DNA of 64,000 nucleotides from NCBI GenBank assembly GCA_937982565.1, contig CALJLN010000030.1, positions 1 through 64,000 on the forward strand, read 5' to 3'. Position 1 is the stretch's first letter, and every line of letters begins with the position of its first letter. This document shows, piece after piece, positions 25,615-35,335 of this stretch. The notes under the pieces were generated by a model. The model saw only the letters and a program-made list of their open reading frames with translations, had not been told where the DNA came from and did not search any database. The position numbers and the translations under genes are program-made. Origin of the DNA: UBA2421 sp002343075. GTDB lineage: Bacteria > Planctomycetota > Phycisphaerae > Tepidisphaerales > Tepidisphaeraceae.

Positions 25615-27390
25615 CTACAGCCCGCCCGGCCCACCACGACCGCCGCCCTGCGCCTGCATGGCAATCTGGAAGCCCGCGGCGATAAGCTGGCTGATCAATT
25701 GCGTCGGGGCATGCACGTCGATGCGAATCGCGGTCCCTTCGGTCGCTGTGCTCATCGCCAGCGGGGGAAGGTCGGGCTGCATCTGCACGTTCATTCCGAA
25801 GCCAAACTGCTTGGCAACGTTCAGGCCGGTGCCGACGAATTCATCGATCGCGACATAAAATACACCGCTCTTGTTGGCGGGGAGTTGTGCGGTCACTGCC
25901 TTCACGCCGGGCAACGCGCCCAGGACATCGGTCTTGTCTTTGGTTGCCTTCACCGTCGCGGCGATCATGGCATCATCAATTCCGAACGCCTGCACGAGCT
26001 TGTCGGCACCCAGTTCGGCAACATAGAAATTCATGCCATCCGGGCCGTACATAAACTTCATCATCTGTTCGACCTCCGGCCCCCCGCCGTCGATCTTGAA
26101 GTCGCCCTTGACCTGATCAAACGCCAGGCCTTCGATCGTCTTGGCGCCCGGGGTGACGGTGTAGCTCATCTGGTCTGCGGGCATGCCAAATGCGGTCATC
26201 AGCTCGCTCTGGCCCTCCATCATGCCAATATAGGCGGCTTTCATCTTGGCGGCGTCGCCGGTGTAAATGTTGACCACCTGCAGCAATGCCGTCTGCCCCA
26301 CTTCACCCTCGGGGGCGACCATGCCGAAAGTCTGGCCTTCGGTCGCTTTGATGTAGTCCATCAGGATGCCGTAAAACTTAGTGACAGCGTCAGCCTCTTT
26401 ACCGCCGGCCTTCTGCAGTTCGGCAACGACAGGCGCTGCGATGTCATCAACCATCTTCGCAGACAGGACCGGGTCGCCGGTGAACCCGCCGAACGCCAGA
26501 TACTTTCCTGCGGGCAAACCAACAGTAAACGATTCAGTGGTGTTTTTGTTCTTGGAAACAAAATCGCCGAGGTAGCTTCCGTTGGTAAACTCGGCCACGA
26601 CCGAAATGTTCAGACCGTCTGGCACGAAGTTGATGGCGACGGTCGAAGCGTCATTGTCACGCAAAAACGAGTCAGCGATGTCAAACAACCGGTCAACGCC
26701 GAGCTTGATGGTCGGCCCAAATTTGGCCATGTCGGCATCGTTGCTCAGTTCTTCGTCAATGCTCTTGGCGATCTCCGCGCGACCTTCCGTGAGGTGAGGC
26801 TGCAGCTTGGTTCGGATGCTGCGGGTGTTGGCAAGCATCACAATGTCCTTGCCCAGTTCCTTCTCGGTCACGCCCGCAACCTTCATGCCCGTGGGCTTGA
26901 GGCTGGCGATTTCCTTCATCGGCGCAACGGCAGCGTAGTCGCCCCACTGTGCGGCGAACACGGGCGACGGGGCACCATTCGGGGTGAACTCGGTGACCGA
27001 GCCATCGGTCTTCGCATCCGCAAAATTGCCGATGAAAGCGCCATAATCGCTCACCGGAATCAAGACGACAAACGACTGATCGTCGCTGCCCGTGACGGCA
27101 GGATCGATAAACACAAACGCCATGTCACCAGCGTCATTCGTGCCGGCGGTGATACCAGCCTGCTCGCGGATGAAACCCAGGGGGTCCATCAACGGCGGCG
27201 CGAATGCGGCCACGCCGAGGTCGGTCGCGAACTTGGCCAGTTTGTCGCTGGTCGCCTTCACATTAGTTACTTTTACAACGATTAACGACTCGCCCGGCAC
27301 CTGATCGAGCACACTGGCTCGCACCATGTTGGCCGCGACAAGCACGACCATCGCAACGGCGCCGACGGCAATGCGGGAAACTCGATACAT
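25615..27390 (-). CDS. Large secreted protein, unknown function
   Basis: A 591-residue protein with a signal peptide (hydrophobic AVGAVAMVVLVAANMVRA, cleavage near residue 25) and no further membrane segments. The mature part reads as repeated alpha/beta units without cysteine pairs and ends in a glycine-rich tail (QGGGRGGPGG). Phrases such as VPGESLIVVKVTNVKATSDK and QSFVVLIPVSDYGAFIGNF recall planctomycete DUF3352-like periplasmic proteins. I cannot name it with confidence. Confidence 0.7.
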   Translation of the reverse strand: MYRVSRIAVGAVAMVVLVAANMVRASVLDQVPGESLIVVKVTNVKATSDKLAKFATDLGVAAFAPPLMDPLGFIREQAGITAGTNDAGDMAFVFIDPAVTGSDDQSFVVLIPVSDYGAFIGNFADAKTDGSVTEFTPNGAPSPVFAAQWGDYAAVAPMKEIASLKPTGMKVAGVTEKELGKDIVMLANTRSIRTKLQPHLTEGRAEIAKSIDEELSNDADMAKFGPTIKLGVDRLFDIADSFLRDNDASTVAINFVPDGLNISVVAEFTNGSYLGDFVSKNKNTTESFTVGLPAGKYLAFGGFTGDPVLSAKMVDDIAAPVVAELQKAGGKEADAVTKFYGILMDYIKATEGQTFGMVAPEGEVGQTALLQVVNIYTGDAAKMKAAYIGMMEGQSELMTAFGMPADQMSYTVTPGAKTIEGLAFDQVKGDFKIDGGGPEVEQMMKFMYGPDGMNFYVAELGADKLVQAFGIDDAMIAATVKATKDKTDVLGALPGVKAVTAQLPANKSGVFYVAIDEFVGTGLNVAKQFGFGMNVQMQPDLPPLAMSTATEGTAIRIDVHAPTQLISQLIAAGFQIAMQAQGGGRGGPGGL

Positions 27391-27573
27391 ATTGCACTCC
27401 TTAAGTGGCTATAATTTGCGGTTCGCTCTTTTCGTCGGACTGTATAGCCCGTTCCGACTTAAAGGGCCGGAAAGCTAACACAACCCGCGACAAGCGTAAA
27501 GCGCACACGGCAAAAACCGTGATAATCGTTCAACTTATTCGCACGCTGCGGTAAGATATTTCCTGGAAGAATC

Positions 27574-28779
27574 ATGCAATTGACGGTTTTACCAGCTTTG
27601 CAAGACCGCTCCGAGGCGCAACCTGCGTGGCTGCCTGCACTTGAAACGGGCCCTCGGTCGATCTCGGCGGTGCAGGTGCTGCGGATTAGCGTCACCGACC
27701 GGTGCAACTTCCGATGCGTTTACTGCATGCCCGCGGAGGGCGTGCGGTGGTTGCCCAGGGACGAAATTCTCACTTTCGAAGAAATCGCCGATGTCGTCCG
27801 CGCCGCGATCGACATTCATGGCATCCGCCGGTTCAAACTCACCGGAGGAGAGCCAACCGTCAGACACGGCATCGTCGAATTGGTTGGGCTGATCCGCCAG
27901 ATTCCCGGCGTGAAGGACCTCTCGCTGACCACCAACGGCTTCTGTCTCGAAGACCTGGCCGCCCCACTCAAGCAAGCAGGTCTTGATCGGGTGACTGTCA
28001 GCATCGATAGCCTGAATCCCGAAAAGTTTCGACGAATCACCCGCACTGGCCAGTTGGACAAAGTCATGCGTGGCGTGAAGCGTGCGATCGACGTGGGCTT
28101 TGAAAACGTGAAACTGAACTGCGTTGCGATGCGAGGGACCAACGACGATGAGTTTGCCGACTTTGCAGCGCTCTCGGTCCAACATCCTCTGACGGTGCGT
28201 TTTATAGAATACATGCCCCTCGGCGATGCCGCGGTCATGCACGCGTCGCCGGCATTGGGGAATCTGCAGCCAGCCCGCGGGACACCCAACGCGGTTGTAA
28301 GCACTGCAGGCCCGCGTATCGCCGCGGATGAACTCGGCCCTGCCGCCGGGTGCGGTGCCCAGGACCGCGGGGCCGATGCGCTGATTCCTGAAGGCGAAAT
28401 CCGTGCGGCGATCGAAGCCATGCACGGCCCTCTCACCCCGATCGATCGCATGCACGAAGCCGGAGTCGGCCCTGCGGTGCCATACCGCATCGCTCGTGGC
28501 AACCCGAAGGGCCGGCTGGGGTTCATTAGCGCCATGAGCGCGCCATTCTGCTCCACCTGCAACCGGCTGCGCCTCACCGCCAATGGAGTTTTGCGGTCAT
28601 GTTTGTTTGAAGGCGGCGAGGTTGACTTGAAGCCGATTCTGCGCGCCCTCCCAGATCGGGCCGAGTCGCAGGCGACCCGTTATGACCGGATCGCCAGCGC
28701 GATGACTGAGTGCGTGCGCCTAAAACCCGAGGTGCACTCGCGCCGCGGCAATGAGCAGATGAGCCGCATTGGCGGGTAG
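27574..28779 (+). CDS. moaA: GTP 3',8-cyclase (molybdenum cofactor synthesis)
   Basis: A 401-residue radical-SAM enzyme, the first step from GTP to cyclic pyranopterin. The N-terminal cluster is CNFRCVYC (near residue 48), followed by FKLTGGEP and SIDSLNPEKF. The C-terminal second cluster is CSTCNRLRLTANGVLRSCLF, and the protein ends in GG as active MoaA does. It is longer than usual (about 330) because of a 30-residue N-terminal extension and a 50-residue low-complexity insert after FIEYMPLGDAAV, including AGCGAQDRGAD. GGAAGA precedes the ATG. No other moa gene is nearby. Confidence 0.9.
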   Translation: MQLTVLPALQDRSEAQPAWLPALETGPRSISAVQVLRISVTDRCNFRCVYCMPAEGVRWLPRDEILTFEEIADVVRAAIDIHGIRRFKLTGGEPTVRHGIVELVGLIRQIPGVKDLSLTTNGFCLEDLAAPLKQAGLDRVTVSIDSLNPEKFRRITRTGQLDKVMRGVKRAIDVGFENVKLNCVAMRGTNDDEFADFAALSVQHPLTVRFIEYMPLGDAAVMHASPALGNLQPARGTPNAVVSTAGPRIAADELGPAAGCGAQDRGADALIPEGEIRAAIEAMHGPLTPIDRMHEAGVGPAVPYRIARGNPKGRLGFISAMSAPFCSTCNRLRLTANGVLRSCLFEGGEVDLKPILRALPDRAESQATRYDRIASAMTECVRLKPEVHSRRGNEQMSRIGG

Positions 28780-28798
28780 CCCGCAAGGCTGGATCGCG

Positions 28799-29311
28799 CT
28801 ACAGTCGCCCCATCTGAGCGATCACTCCGAAGATGCCGCTTCCGACTGACAGCACAACACCGATGATACCGCAGATCAGCCCGGCCTTGGCTTGTCCGGC
28901 GTGCGCTGGGTTTTTGTTCATCACGCCGAAAATGATTGCCAGGATACCGAGTATCAGGCCCAGGCAGGCGAGGCATGCGCCCGGAATGGAGATGATCCCC
29001 AGCACCAGCGAGGCCACCGCCAGCCCACCGCCTTGCTCTGTGGGCGGGGTCTGATAGTTGACATAACTCGGTTGCGGTTCGCCCGCGGTCGGCGGAGGAG
29101 GTGTCCACGCGGGTTGCGCCGCTGCGGGCGGGGGGATTGCGGCGGGCTGAAATTCTGGCAACGTCGACGCCGGCACCCAATCCGACAGCCCGTCACGCCA
29201 CACCAGCGCCTCGGGAGAAAGGTGGCTCCGCTGAATCATCTCCCGAATGGCCTCGGCAGCCACCGGCCCCCGCTGCTCGCTGCCGACGGCGTAATACCAT
29301 TGTTCGTGCAT
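28799..29311 (-). CDS. GYF_2 domain plus DUF4190 membrane protein
   Basis: A 170-residue protein. Residues 1-52 are a GYF_2 domain (EQWYYAVGSEQRGPVAAEAI, ALVWRDGLSDWVPA), a proline-rich linker follows, and residues about 95-168 contain two long hydrophobic segments of DUF4190 (SLVLGIISIPGACLACLGLI and AGLICGIIGVVLSVGSGIFG). The function is unknown; the fusion is common in planctomycetes. The start at 29311 is preferred because GAGG lies 6 bases upstream; the ATG at 29323 overlaps that site. Confidence 0.75.
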   Translation of the reverse strand: MHEQWYYAVGSEQRGPVAAEAIREMIQRSHLSPEALVWRDGLSDWVPASTLPEFQPAAIPPPAAAQPAWTPPPPTAGEPQPSYVNYQTPPTEQGGGLAVASLVLGIISIPGACLACLGLILGILAIIFGVMNKNPAHAGQAKAGLICGIIGVVLSVGSGIFGVIAQMGRL

Positions 29312-29516
29312 ACCAACCCTCATCGTTCATACCAGCGGTGTCGTGCACCATGCCGCACCGTGTTCCCGGCGGCCCTCGCCCGATTCTCACCGGTTACCAT
29401 CCATTCGCAAACCACCCGACTTCCTTGCAGCATTTTACGACCGGGGGCCTAGCCTTGCCAAATGCCGCACCAAACCGATGATGCCTGCGCACGCGCACGG
29501 GCCGTGCGAAGCATCG

Positions 29517-30446
29517 ATGGCCAAACCCCGCAACGACTTCCTCGACCGTTTACAGTACGCGGGCCTGCGTCTCGTCAGCATGTGCCTGCATTGCTGGCCG
29601 GTAAACCTTTGCCAGGACGCTGCCAGGCTTATCGGCACCATCATGTTCTACGTTGACGTAAGGCACAGGAAGCGTGCCATTGGCAACATCAAGAGAAGCT
29701 TCCCAGACATGAGTGACGCCAGCGCAAGGCGGCTCGCCCGGGAGAGCATGCAGCAACTCGTAATGCTCGGTGTCGAGACGATGTTCACTTCACGGCTGAT
29801 TCGCATCGAAACCGTCGCTCGACATATCAAGCTCACCCAACTCGGCCCGACGCTCAAGATCCTTCTCGAACAGAAACAGGGCGTGATCATGCTTACCGGG
29901 CACTACGGTGCATGGGAGGTGCTTGGTTATGCGCTGGCAACACTCGGATTTGAGACAACAAGTGTCGCGCGCCCGCTGGATAACCCCTACATCAATGAGT
30001 ACGTCATGGGCGTCCGCGAGCGCATGGGCCAGCGCATCATCGATAAGAAAGGCGCGACCGCCGAGGTGGTCCCGCTGCTCGAACGGAAGGGGGCCGTGGG
30101 ATTTATTGCCGATCAGAATGCGGGCGTGAAAGGGATGTTTGTCGATTTTTTTGGGCGCAAAGCCAGCACCTACAAATCGATCGGCCTTTTGGCGATGCAG
30201 TTTCGCGTGCCGATCATCGTCGGATACGCGCGCCGGAAGAACGGGCGGTTTGAGTTTGATCTGGGCGTGGAAGACATCATCTGGCCCGACGATTGGGCAC
30301 AGCAGGATGACCCGCTCCGCTACATCACGCAGCGGTACACCAAAGCAATTGAAGACTTCACCCGCGCCGACCCGGGACAATATCTCTGGGTTCATCGTCG
30401 ATGGAAAACCCGGCCCAAAGGCGAGGCGCCCGAGCAGTTTGACTGA
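29517..30446 (+). CDS. Lipid A-type lysophospholipid acyltransferase (LpxL/HtrB family)
   Basis: About 309 residues from the ATG at 29517. The acyltransferase H-x4-E motif is HYGAWE, followed by GFIADQNAGVKGMFVDFFG and VPIIVGYARR, then WPDDWAQQDDPLRYITQRYT and QYLWVHRRWK near the C-terminus. It has an N-terminal membrane-associated stretch. By family it adds secondary acyl chains to a lipid A-like molecule, consistent with the LptD-like gene elsewhere in the window. Upstream starts at 29478 and 29343 are possible; none has a ribosome binding site. Confidence 0.82.
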   Translation: MAKPRNDFLDRLQYAGLRLVSMCLHCWPVNLCQDAARLIGTIMFYVDVRHRKRAIGNIKRSFPDMSDASARRLARESMQQLVMLGVETMFTSRLIRIETVARHIKLTQLGPTLKILLEQKQGVIMLTGHYGAWEVLGYALATLGFETTSVARPLDNPYINEYVMGVRERMGQRIIDKKGATAEVVPLLERKGAVGFIADQNAGVKGMFVDFFGRKASTYKSIGLLAMQFRVPIIVGYARRKNGRFEFDLGVEDIIWPDDWAQQDDPLRYITQRYTKAIEDFTRADPGQYLWVHRRWKTRPKGEAPEQFD

Positions 30447-30481
30447 CCCCCGCCGCGCCGCGGAAGGGGCATGCAGTTGGT

Positions 30482-31564
30482 TTACACGCCGAGCAGCGCT
30501 CGATATTGCGGTAACACTCTATCCCAACTGAACTTATCGTGCACGGTTTTCAATCCCCCTGCGATGAGTCGATCGCGGAGCGCCGCATCGCTTCGGAGGG
30601 TGGCGAGTGCTCGGGCAAACAACTCCGCGGTCGCGCGATCGCCCCCCGGCGGAATGAGCAGGCCATTCTCGCCGGTCGTAACAACATCTCGCACTCCCCC
30701 CGCATCGACGGCGATCACCGGAACCCCCGCCGCCATTGCCTCAATCAGAACCAGCCCGAAACCCTCCACCTTTGAAGGCAACATCAGGCAGTCAAGCCGA
30801 GCAAGCGCCGCCTGCGGGCCTACCCCATCGCCACCAACTGTGCCGTGCAACACGATCCGGCTGCGCGCTGAGGTTTGTCGTGCGGCGCGCTCGATGGACT
30901 GGCGCGCCCGGCCGTCGCCAAAATAGTGAAGCTCGGTCGATTCATCAGCAAAATGCATCATTTCGACCAGCAACTCCGGCTGCTTGGCCGGATCGAGCCG
31001 GCCAATGTACCCGACGCGCGCCACTTGCCCTGAAAACACGCTCATCTGTTCATAGGACGCCGGATCGACCGCGTTGGGGATGACGATGCACCTTTCGGGC
31101 GCGATGCCTGAACGCTCGGATGCCACGCGCACGATCGCAGTCGATGGAACAACAAATTTCTCGGCCCGATCGCTAACCCACCCCTGCACACGCCAATGCC
31201 AGCGCGGCGCCGGCTGCACCGTTTGAATCGACTGCAGCCCGCGCACGCCAGGACACCCGCCAAGCGCCACTGAGGCGACTGTGTTGGCATGCGCGAGGAA
31301 GCTGAAGAGTGTGTCAATCTTCCGCTCGACAATGATCGCGCGCAACCGCCGGACCACGCCCGGCAGGTGCCAGGCGCGCGAAGCGCCCAGCGCAGTCGTG
31401 GCGACCCCGCACTCGCGAAGCTGATCTGCAACCGGTCCCCATTTTTTGAGGCAGATGACCTCCAAATGCGCATACGGCCGCAGACGCGTCGCCAGCTCGC
31501 GGACGACTGTGGGGGTGCCGCCAATCTCAAGATCGGTGATGAGCAGGAGTATTCGCTTCGCCAC
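30482..31564 (-). CDS. Family 4 glycosyltransferase
   Basis: A 360-residue GT-B enzyme. The N-terminal domain begins RILLLITDLEIGGTPTVVRE and includes LFSFLAHANTVASV. The C-terminal nucleotide-sugar domain has VGYIGRLDPAKQPELLVEMM and SKVEGFGLVLIEAMAAGVPV with the conserved E-x7-E. The glycan substrate is unknown. It is convergent with the acyltransferase gene. Confidence 0.85.
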   Translation of the reverse strand: MAKRILLLITDLEIGGTPTVVRELATRLRPYAHLEVICLKKWGPVADQLRECGVATTALGASRAWHLPGVVRRLRAIIVERKIDTLFSFLAHANTVASVALGGCPGVRGLQSIQTVQPAPRWHWRVQGWVSDRAEKFVVPSTAIVRVASERSGIAPERCIVIPNAVDPASYEQMSVFSGQVARVGYIGRLDPAKQPELLVEMMHFADESTELHYFGDGRARQSIERAARQTSARSRIVLHGTVGGDGVGPQAALARLDCLMLPSKVEGFGLVLIEAMAAGVPVIAVDAGGVRDVVTTGENGLLIPPGGDRATAELFARALATLRSDAALRDRLIAGGLKTVHDKFSWDRVLPQYRALLGV

Positions 31565-31650
31565 TGCAGCCGATTAGAACACACGACTGCAAAACGATGA
31601 AATCGTCGCGGGTGGATTCCGGGCACCAATCGCCCGCGGTCGCTGCGCGA

Positions 31651-32370
31651 TCATGGTGATTGCTGCGAGGATTTTTCGATGAGTAGCTCGAATAGGCGAC
31701 GATGATCGGCGTCGTCGCTCATTCGCTCGGGATGCCACTGCACGCCCATGAACAGGGGCAAAGTCGGGTCTTCAATGCCTTCAATCACGCCGTCTGGTGC
31801 AGTGGCGATCACGCGCAGGCCGCGTCCGGCGGTGCGGATCGACTGCTTGTGGCTGGTGTTGACGACGATGTCGGTCTTTCCAAGCGTGCGGGCGATGAGG
31901 GACTCGGGCAGGAGCGACACGGCGTGCCGGTCTACCCAGTCGCGGTTGACATTGCGATGGTCGATCGGCTCGCCGGCGGGCTTGAGGTCGGGAATGAACT
32001 GGTTCATTGCCCCTCCGCGGTGCAGATTCATCAGTTGGCTGCCTAGGCAAACGCCCAGCGCCGGCAACCGGCGCCGTTCCACCTCTGCGATGAGCGCGCG
32101 CTCGAAGCGTTCGCGAAAGGGATCGACCGGCACCGCGTTGGGGTGCCACGATTCGCCGTACGCAGCCGGATCAAGATCATTGCCGCCGGAAAAGAGAATG
32201 CCATTCAGGCGATCGAGATACTGACCGATCAGCGACAAGTCGGCGCGATACGGCAAAATGACCGGCAGCCCCCCCGCGCGCTCAACACTCGCAGCGTAGC
32301 CGTGCGGAGACAGATACTGCTTCTGCTCGGCGTTGTGGTCGGAGGTGATGCCGATGAGGGGACGGATCAT
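31651..32370 (-). CDS. Class I glutamine amidotransferase-like hydrolase (PuuD family)
   Basis: A 239-residue peptidase C26 family protein. The nucleophile is in GVCLGSQLMN; the histidine and glutamate are in MGVQWHPE near the C-terminus. ILFSGGNDLDPAAYGE and VNTSHKQSI are typical of gamma-glutamyl-GABA hydrolases. It may free GABA or another amine from a gamma-glutamyl conjugate. Its ATG overlaps the vapC stop (ATGA), so it is translated in the same transcript as the VapBC pair. Confidence 0.82.
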   Translation of the reverse strand: MIRPLIGITSDHNAEQKQYLSPHGYAASVERAGGLPVILPYRADLSLIGQYLDRLNGILFSGGNDLDPAAYGESWHPNAVPVDPFRERFERALIAEVERRRLPALGVCLGSQLMNLHRGGAMNQFIPDLKPAGEPIDHRNVNRDWVDRHAVSLLPESLIARTLGKTDIVVNTSHKQSIRTAGRGLRVIATAPDGVIEGIEDPTLPLFMGVQWHPERMSDDADHRRLFELLIEKSSQQSP

Positions 32371-32801
32371 GTAGACAACGGGTTAATGACCTTGAGTTCT
32401 CGAAAGCACCGCATTTGCGCGTCATCGGTCCAAAGTTCCGTCACGGCATAATCGAGGCAGACGGCTGCCACATGCGCGTCGTGAACAAACGCGCCGGTCA
32501 CCTGTGCCGATGGGATCAAATCGCGCAACCAGCGCCAGTACGATGGACGCGGGACACCGAGAGTCAACGTGGGGCACTCCAGCCAGTTCTCGATCTGCGC
32601 GACGGCCTGAGCGGGGGTCGAAGGTGGCGAAAACACTTTGGGGCGCGTGACAACGCCAAAAAACTCGACGATGCAATGCCACGGAATCAACCATGGTTTT
32701 CCGCTTGAAACCAGTTGTCTAAGCAAGGCACCCGAATCGTAATGCAGAGGGTGCGAGCTTCGGTGCGCATACACCAGAATATTTGTATCGATGCCAACCA
32801 T
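32367..32801 (-). CDS. vapC: PIN-domain toxin (VapC-like)
   Basis: A 144-residue PIN endoribonuclease. MVGIDTNILVYAHR carries the first acidic residue; later acidic residues are in VHDAHVAA and TELWTDD. VapC toxins cleave specific RNAs and are neutralised by VapB. The start at 32801 gives the classical N-terminus; frames up to 33 residues longer exist. The antitoxin gene lies directly upstream (its stop is 22 bases before this start). Confidence 0.82.
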   Translation of the reverse strand: MVGIDTNILVYAHRSSHPLHYDSGALLRQLVSSGKPWLIPWHCIVEFFGVVTRPKVFSPPSTPAQAVAQIENWLECPTLTLGVPRPSYWRWLRDLIPSAQVTGAFVHDAHVAAVCLDYAVTELWTDDAQMRCFRELKVINPLST

Positions 32802-32823
32802 TAGAGTGGACCACCGGACATCG

Positions 32824-33072
32824 TCACCGCGCATCATCATTGCGGTGATAGGAAAGCTGCTGGATTGTTTGCCACGAAGCCTCTTGGAGCTCTGGCACAA
32901 GTCCGCCGGGGACGCTCAGGTCGCGAAGCTTAAACTTCGACGGTCGCGGCGCCGAACTCAAAGCGTGCTGGACAGATTCGATCACAATCTGCCGAACCGT
33001 TGTGTCTTGTTCAACGGCTCGCCGCTTCAACTCCTTCATTAGCCCGTCGGGGAAATCAATCGTGGTCCGCAT
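32824..33072 (-). CDS. vapB: Ribbon-helix-helix antitoxin (VapB-like)
   Basis: An 82-residue protein. MRTTIDFPDGLMKELKRRAV is a typical antitoxin N-terminal ribbon-helix-helix, and VRQIVIESVQHAL follows as the second helix. The C-terminal half (KFKLRDLSVPGGLVPELQEA) would be the toxin-binding tail. The start at 33072 is preferred to one 12 residues upstream because it matches the family. It should bind DNA upstream of itself and repress the pair. Confidence 0.78.
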   Translation of the reverse strand: MRTTIDFPDGLMKELKRRAVEQDTTVRQIVIESVQHALSSAPRPSKFKLRDLSVPGGLVPELQEASWQTIQQLSYHRNDDAR

Positions 33073-33143
33073 GCATAAAAGCATATCTTGCGATGCATAA
33101 ATGTGCAAAGGTTGGGAGCGGCACCCCGATCGTCATAAAACGC

Positions 33144-35009
33144 TTAAACTTCCAGCACTTCCGCAGCCTTACGTGATTTGCCGGCTTTCTTGCGCGCATT
33201 CTCCGTCAGCAGTTCCTTCCGCAGCCGGATGAAGCTGGGGGTTACTTCGACGAGTTCATCGTCTTCAATGTATTCCAGCGCCTGTTCAAGTGTCATTTTT
33301 CGCGCCGGGCGAAGGATGATGTTTTCGTCGCTTCCTGTCGTTCGCATGTTGGTCAGCTTCTTGGCGGTGGTTGGGTTGACTACCAGGTCATTATCCCGGG
33401 CGTTTTCGGCCACCACCTGCCCTTCATACACCTCATCGCCAGGCTCGACGAAGAACGTGGCGCGGTCTTGCAGCGTGTTCATTGCATAGGCATTGGCCTT
33501 CCCGTTGCCGTTGGCAATCATCACACCGTTGGCCCGGCCGGGTACATTGCCCCGCTGCGGGGAGTATTCATGAAAATTGTGGTGCATGATCGCCTGCCCC
33601 TGCGTAGCGGTGAGCATGCGCGTGCGCAGGCCGATCAGCCCACGCGCCGGAATGGTAAACTCCAGGTGCACCGCGCCGTCGCGGTTATCCATCCGCACCA
33701 GCTCGCCTTTGCGATTGCCCACCAGTTCCATGACCGATCCCATCGCCTTCTCGGGTACATCCACAACGAGATATTCAATCGGCTCGGTAATCTCGCCGGT
33801 CTCCTTGTCCTTGTGCATAATCACTTGCGGCTTGCTAATGCTCAGCTCGTAACCTTCGCGGCGCATGTTCTCGATCAGCACGCCCAGGTGCAGCAACCCG
33901 CGGCCGCTGACCTTCATGGCATCGCGATTGTCGGTTTCTTCCACTTTCAGCGCGACGTTGCTCTCCAGCTCTTTCATCAACCGGTCGCGGATGTTGCGGC
34001 TGGTGACGTACTTCCCTTCCCTGCCGGCGAAAGGCGAGTCATTCACGCGAAACATCATGCTCAACGTCGGCGGCTCGACGTCTGTCGCATCGAGCGGCTC
34101 GGGCGCAACCGGATCGCAAACTGTGTCGCCGATGTCCACCGATTCAAGGCCGATCAATGCCACAATGTCGCCGGCTTCGGCCTCATCGGCGTTCTTCCGC
34201 CCAAAGCCTTCAAACACCTGCAACTGCTGCAGCTTACACTTGTTAATCGCGCCGTCGCGCTTTGCCAGCGCCACCTGCTGGCCGGTTTTGATCTTGCCGT
34301 TATAGATGCGCCCCACGCCAATACGGCCGACGTAATCGTTATACTGGATGCTGCTCACACGAAGCTGCAGCGAGCGATCCGGGTCGCCGTGCGGCGCCGG
34401 AATGTGCTTCAGAACGGCCTCAAAAATCGGTTGAATATCCGTCCCGGGCACATCGAGCTTCCAGGAAGCCGTCCCCGCGCGCCCGCTGGCGTAGATGACG
34501 GGGAAATCAAGGGTTTCATCATCGGCACCCAGTTCGACAAAGAGGTCAAACACTTCATTCAGCACTTGATCAGCCCGTGCATCCTGGCGATCGATCTTGT
34601 TCACGACCACGATCGGGCGGAGTTCGTGTTGAAATGCCTTTTTGAGAACGAAGCGCGTCTGCGGCATGGGGCCTTCCGCGGCATCGACCAGGAGAAACAC
34701 GCCATCGGCCATCGACAGCACGCGCTCGACCTCCCCGCCGAAGTCGGCGTGGCCGGGCGTGTCGATAAGATTGATCTTCACGGTCTGGCCCGTCTTCGGA
34801 TCGGTGTGATTAATCGCGACGTTCTTGGCGAGAATTGTAATCCCCCGCTCGCGTTCAAGCGGGTTACTGTCGAGAATCGTATCCTGCGACACTTGGCTGT
34901 CGCGAAAGTTACCGCTTTGGCGAAGCAGCGCGTCGACCAGGGTTGTCTTCCCGTGGTCGACGTGGGCGATGACAGCAACATTGCGAATATCGTTACGCAC
35001 ATGATTCAT
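33144..35009 (-). CDS. typA: Translational GTPase TypA/BipA
   Basis: A 621-residue ribosome-associated GTPase used in assembly and stress. The G1 motif is AHVDHGKTT at residues 15-23. G3 is DTPGHADFGGEVER and G4 is NKIDRQDA. The C-terminal region (ESNVALKVEETDNRDAMKVS, GRGLLHLGVLIENMRREGYE) and the BipA-specific C-terminal domain are present. The start at 35009 begins MNHVRNDIRNVAVIAHV; a frame 47 residues longer is not family-like. Confidence 0.94.
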   Translation of the reverse strand: MNHVRNDIRNVAVIAHVDHGKTTLVDALLRQSGNFRDSQVSQDTILDSNPLERERGITILAKNVAINHTDPKTGQTVKINLIDTPGHADFGGEVERVLSMADGVFLLVDAAEGPMPQTRFVLKKAFQHELRPIVVVNKIDRQDARADQVLNEVFDLFVELGADDETLDFPVIYASGRAGTASWKLDVPGTDIQPIFEAVLKHIPAPHGDPDRSLQLRVSSIQYNDYVGRIGVGRIYNGKIKTGQQVALAKRDGAINKCKLQQLQVFEGFGRKNADEAEAGDIVALIGLESVDIGDTVCDPVAPEPLDATDVEPPTLSMMFRVNDSPFAGREGKYVTSRNIRDRLMKELESNVALKVEETDNRDAMKVSGRGLLHLGVLIENMRREGYELSISKPQVIMHKDKETGEITEPIEYLVVDVPEKAMGSVMELVGNRKGELVRMDNRDGAVHLEFTIPARGLIGLRTRMLTATQGQAIMHHNFHEYSPQRGNVPGRANGVMIANGNGKANAYAMNTLQDRATFFVEPGDEVYEGQVVAENARDNDLVVNPTTAKKLTNMRTTGSDENIILRPARKMTLEQALEYIEDDELVEVTPSFIRLRKELLTENARKKAGKSRKAAEVLEV

Positions 35010-35335
35010 GGTACTTCGTCTCGTATGGCAAACAGGCATCAAGCCGACAAAAAAAGAAACACGACCCGGCGAATGGTCGTCGATCGTGATCAGGTCAACA
35101 TCGGAGCATCCGGAGCGTCGAATCGACGAGTATAGCAAAATTTTAAACAACCTTCACCCTCCCCGCGGACAGCTCTTGCGGCGGGCGACCTCTGGCGCGT
35201 CTGGCCGGATTTGTCGCGCGTGGGCAAGCGTAGTATTTACAAGCACTTACGCCACGGGAGACCGCCAAGCCGGCCACCGAACCGCCTTGGACTAAACGAA
35301 ACCCGGGAACCGGACACTTACTTCAGGTTGGACGC

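Noticed and set aside
25699..27285. A 528-codon plus-strand frame
   Set aside because: Antisense to the secreted protein at 25615, which has a signal peptide and sensible composition. The frame itself reads like a complement.
27506..27521. CACGG/CCGTG hairpin in the moaA leader, considered as part of a Moco riboswitch
   Set aside because: The stem is only 5 bp and the conserved Moco-riboswitch elements are not seen.
33468..35135. A 555-codon plus-strand frame
   Set aside because: It is antisense to typA, whose motifs are unambiguous. Its composition is histidine/arginine-rich and without a domain.
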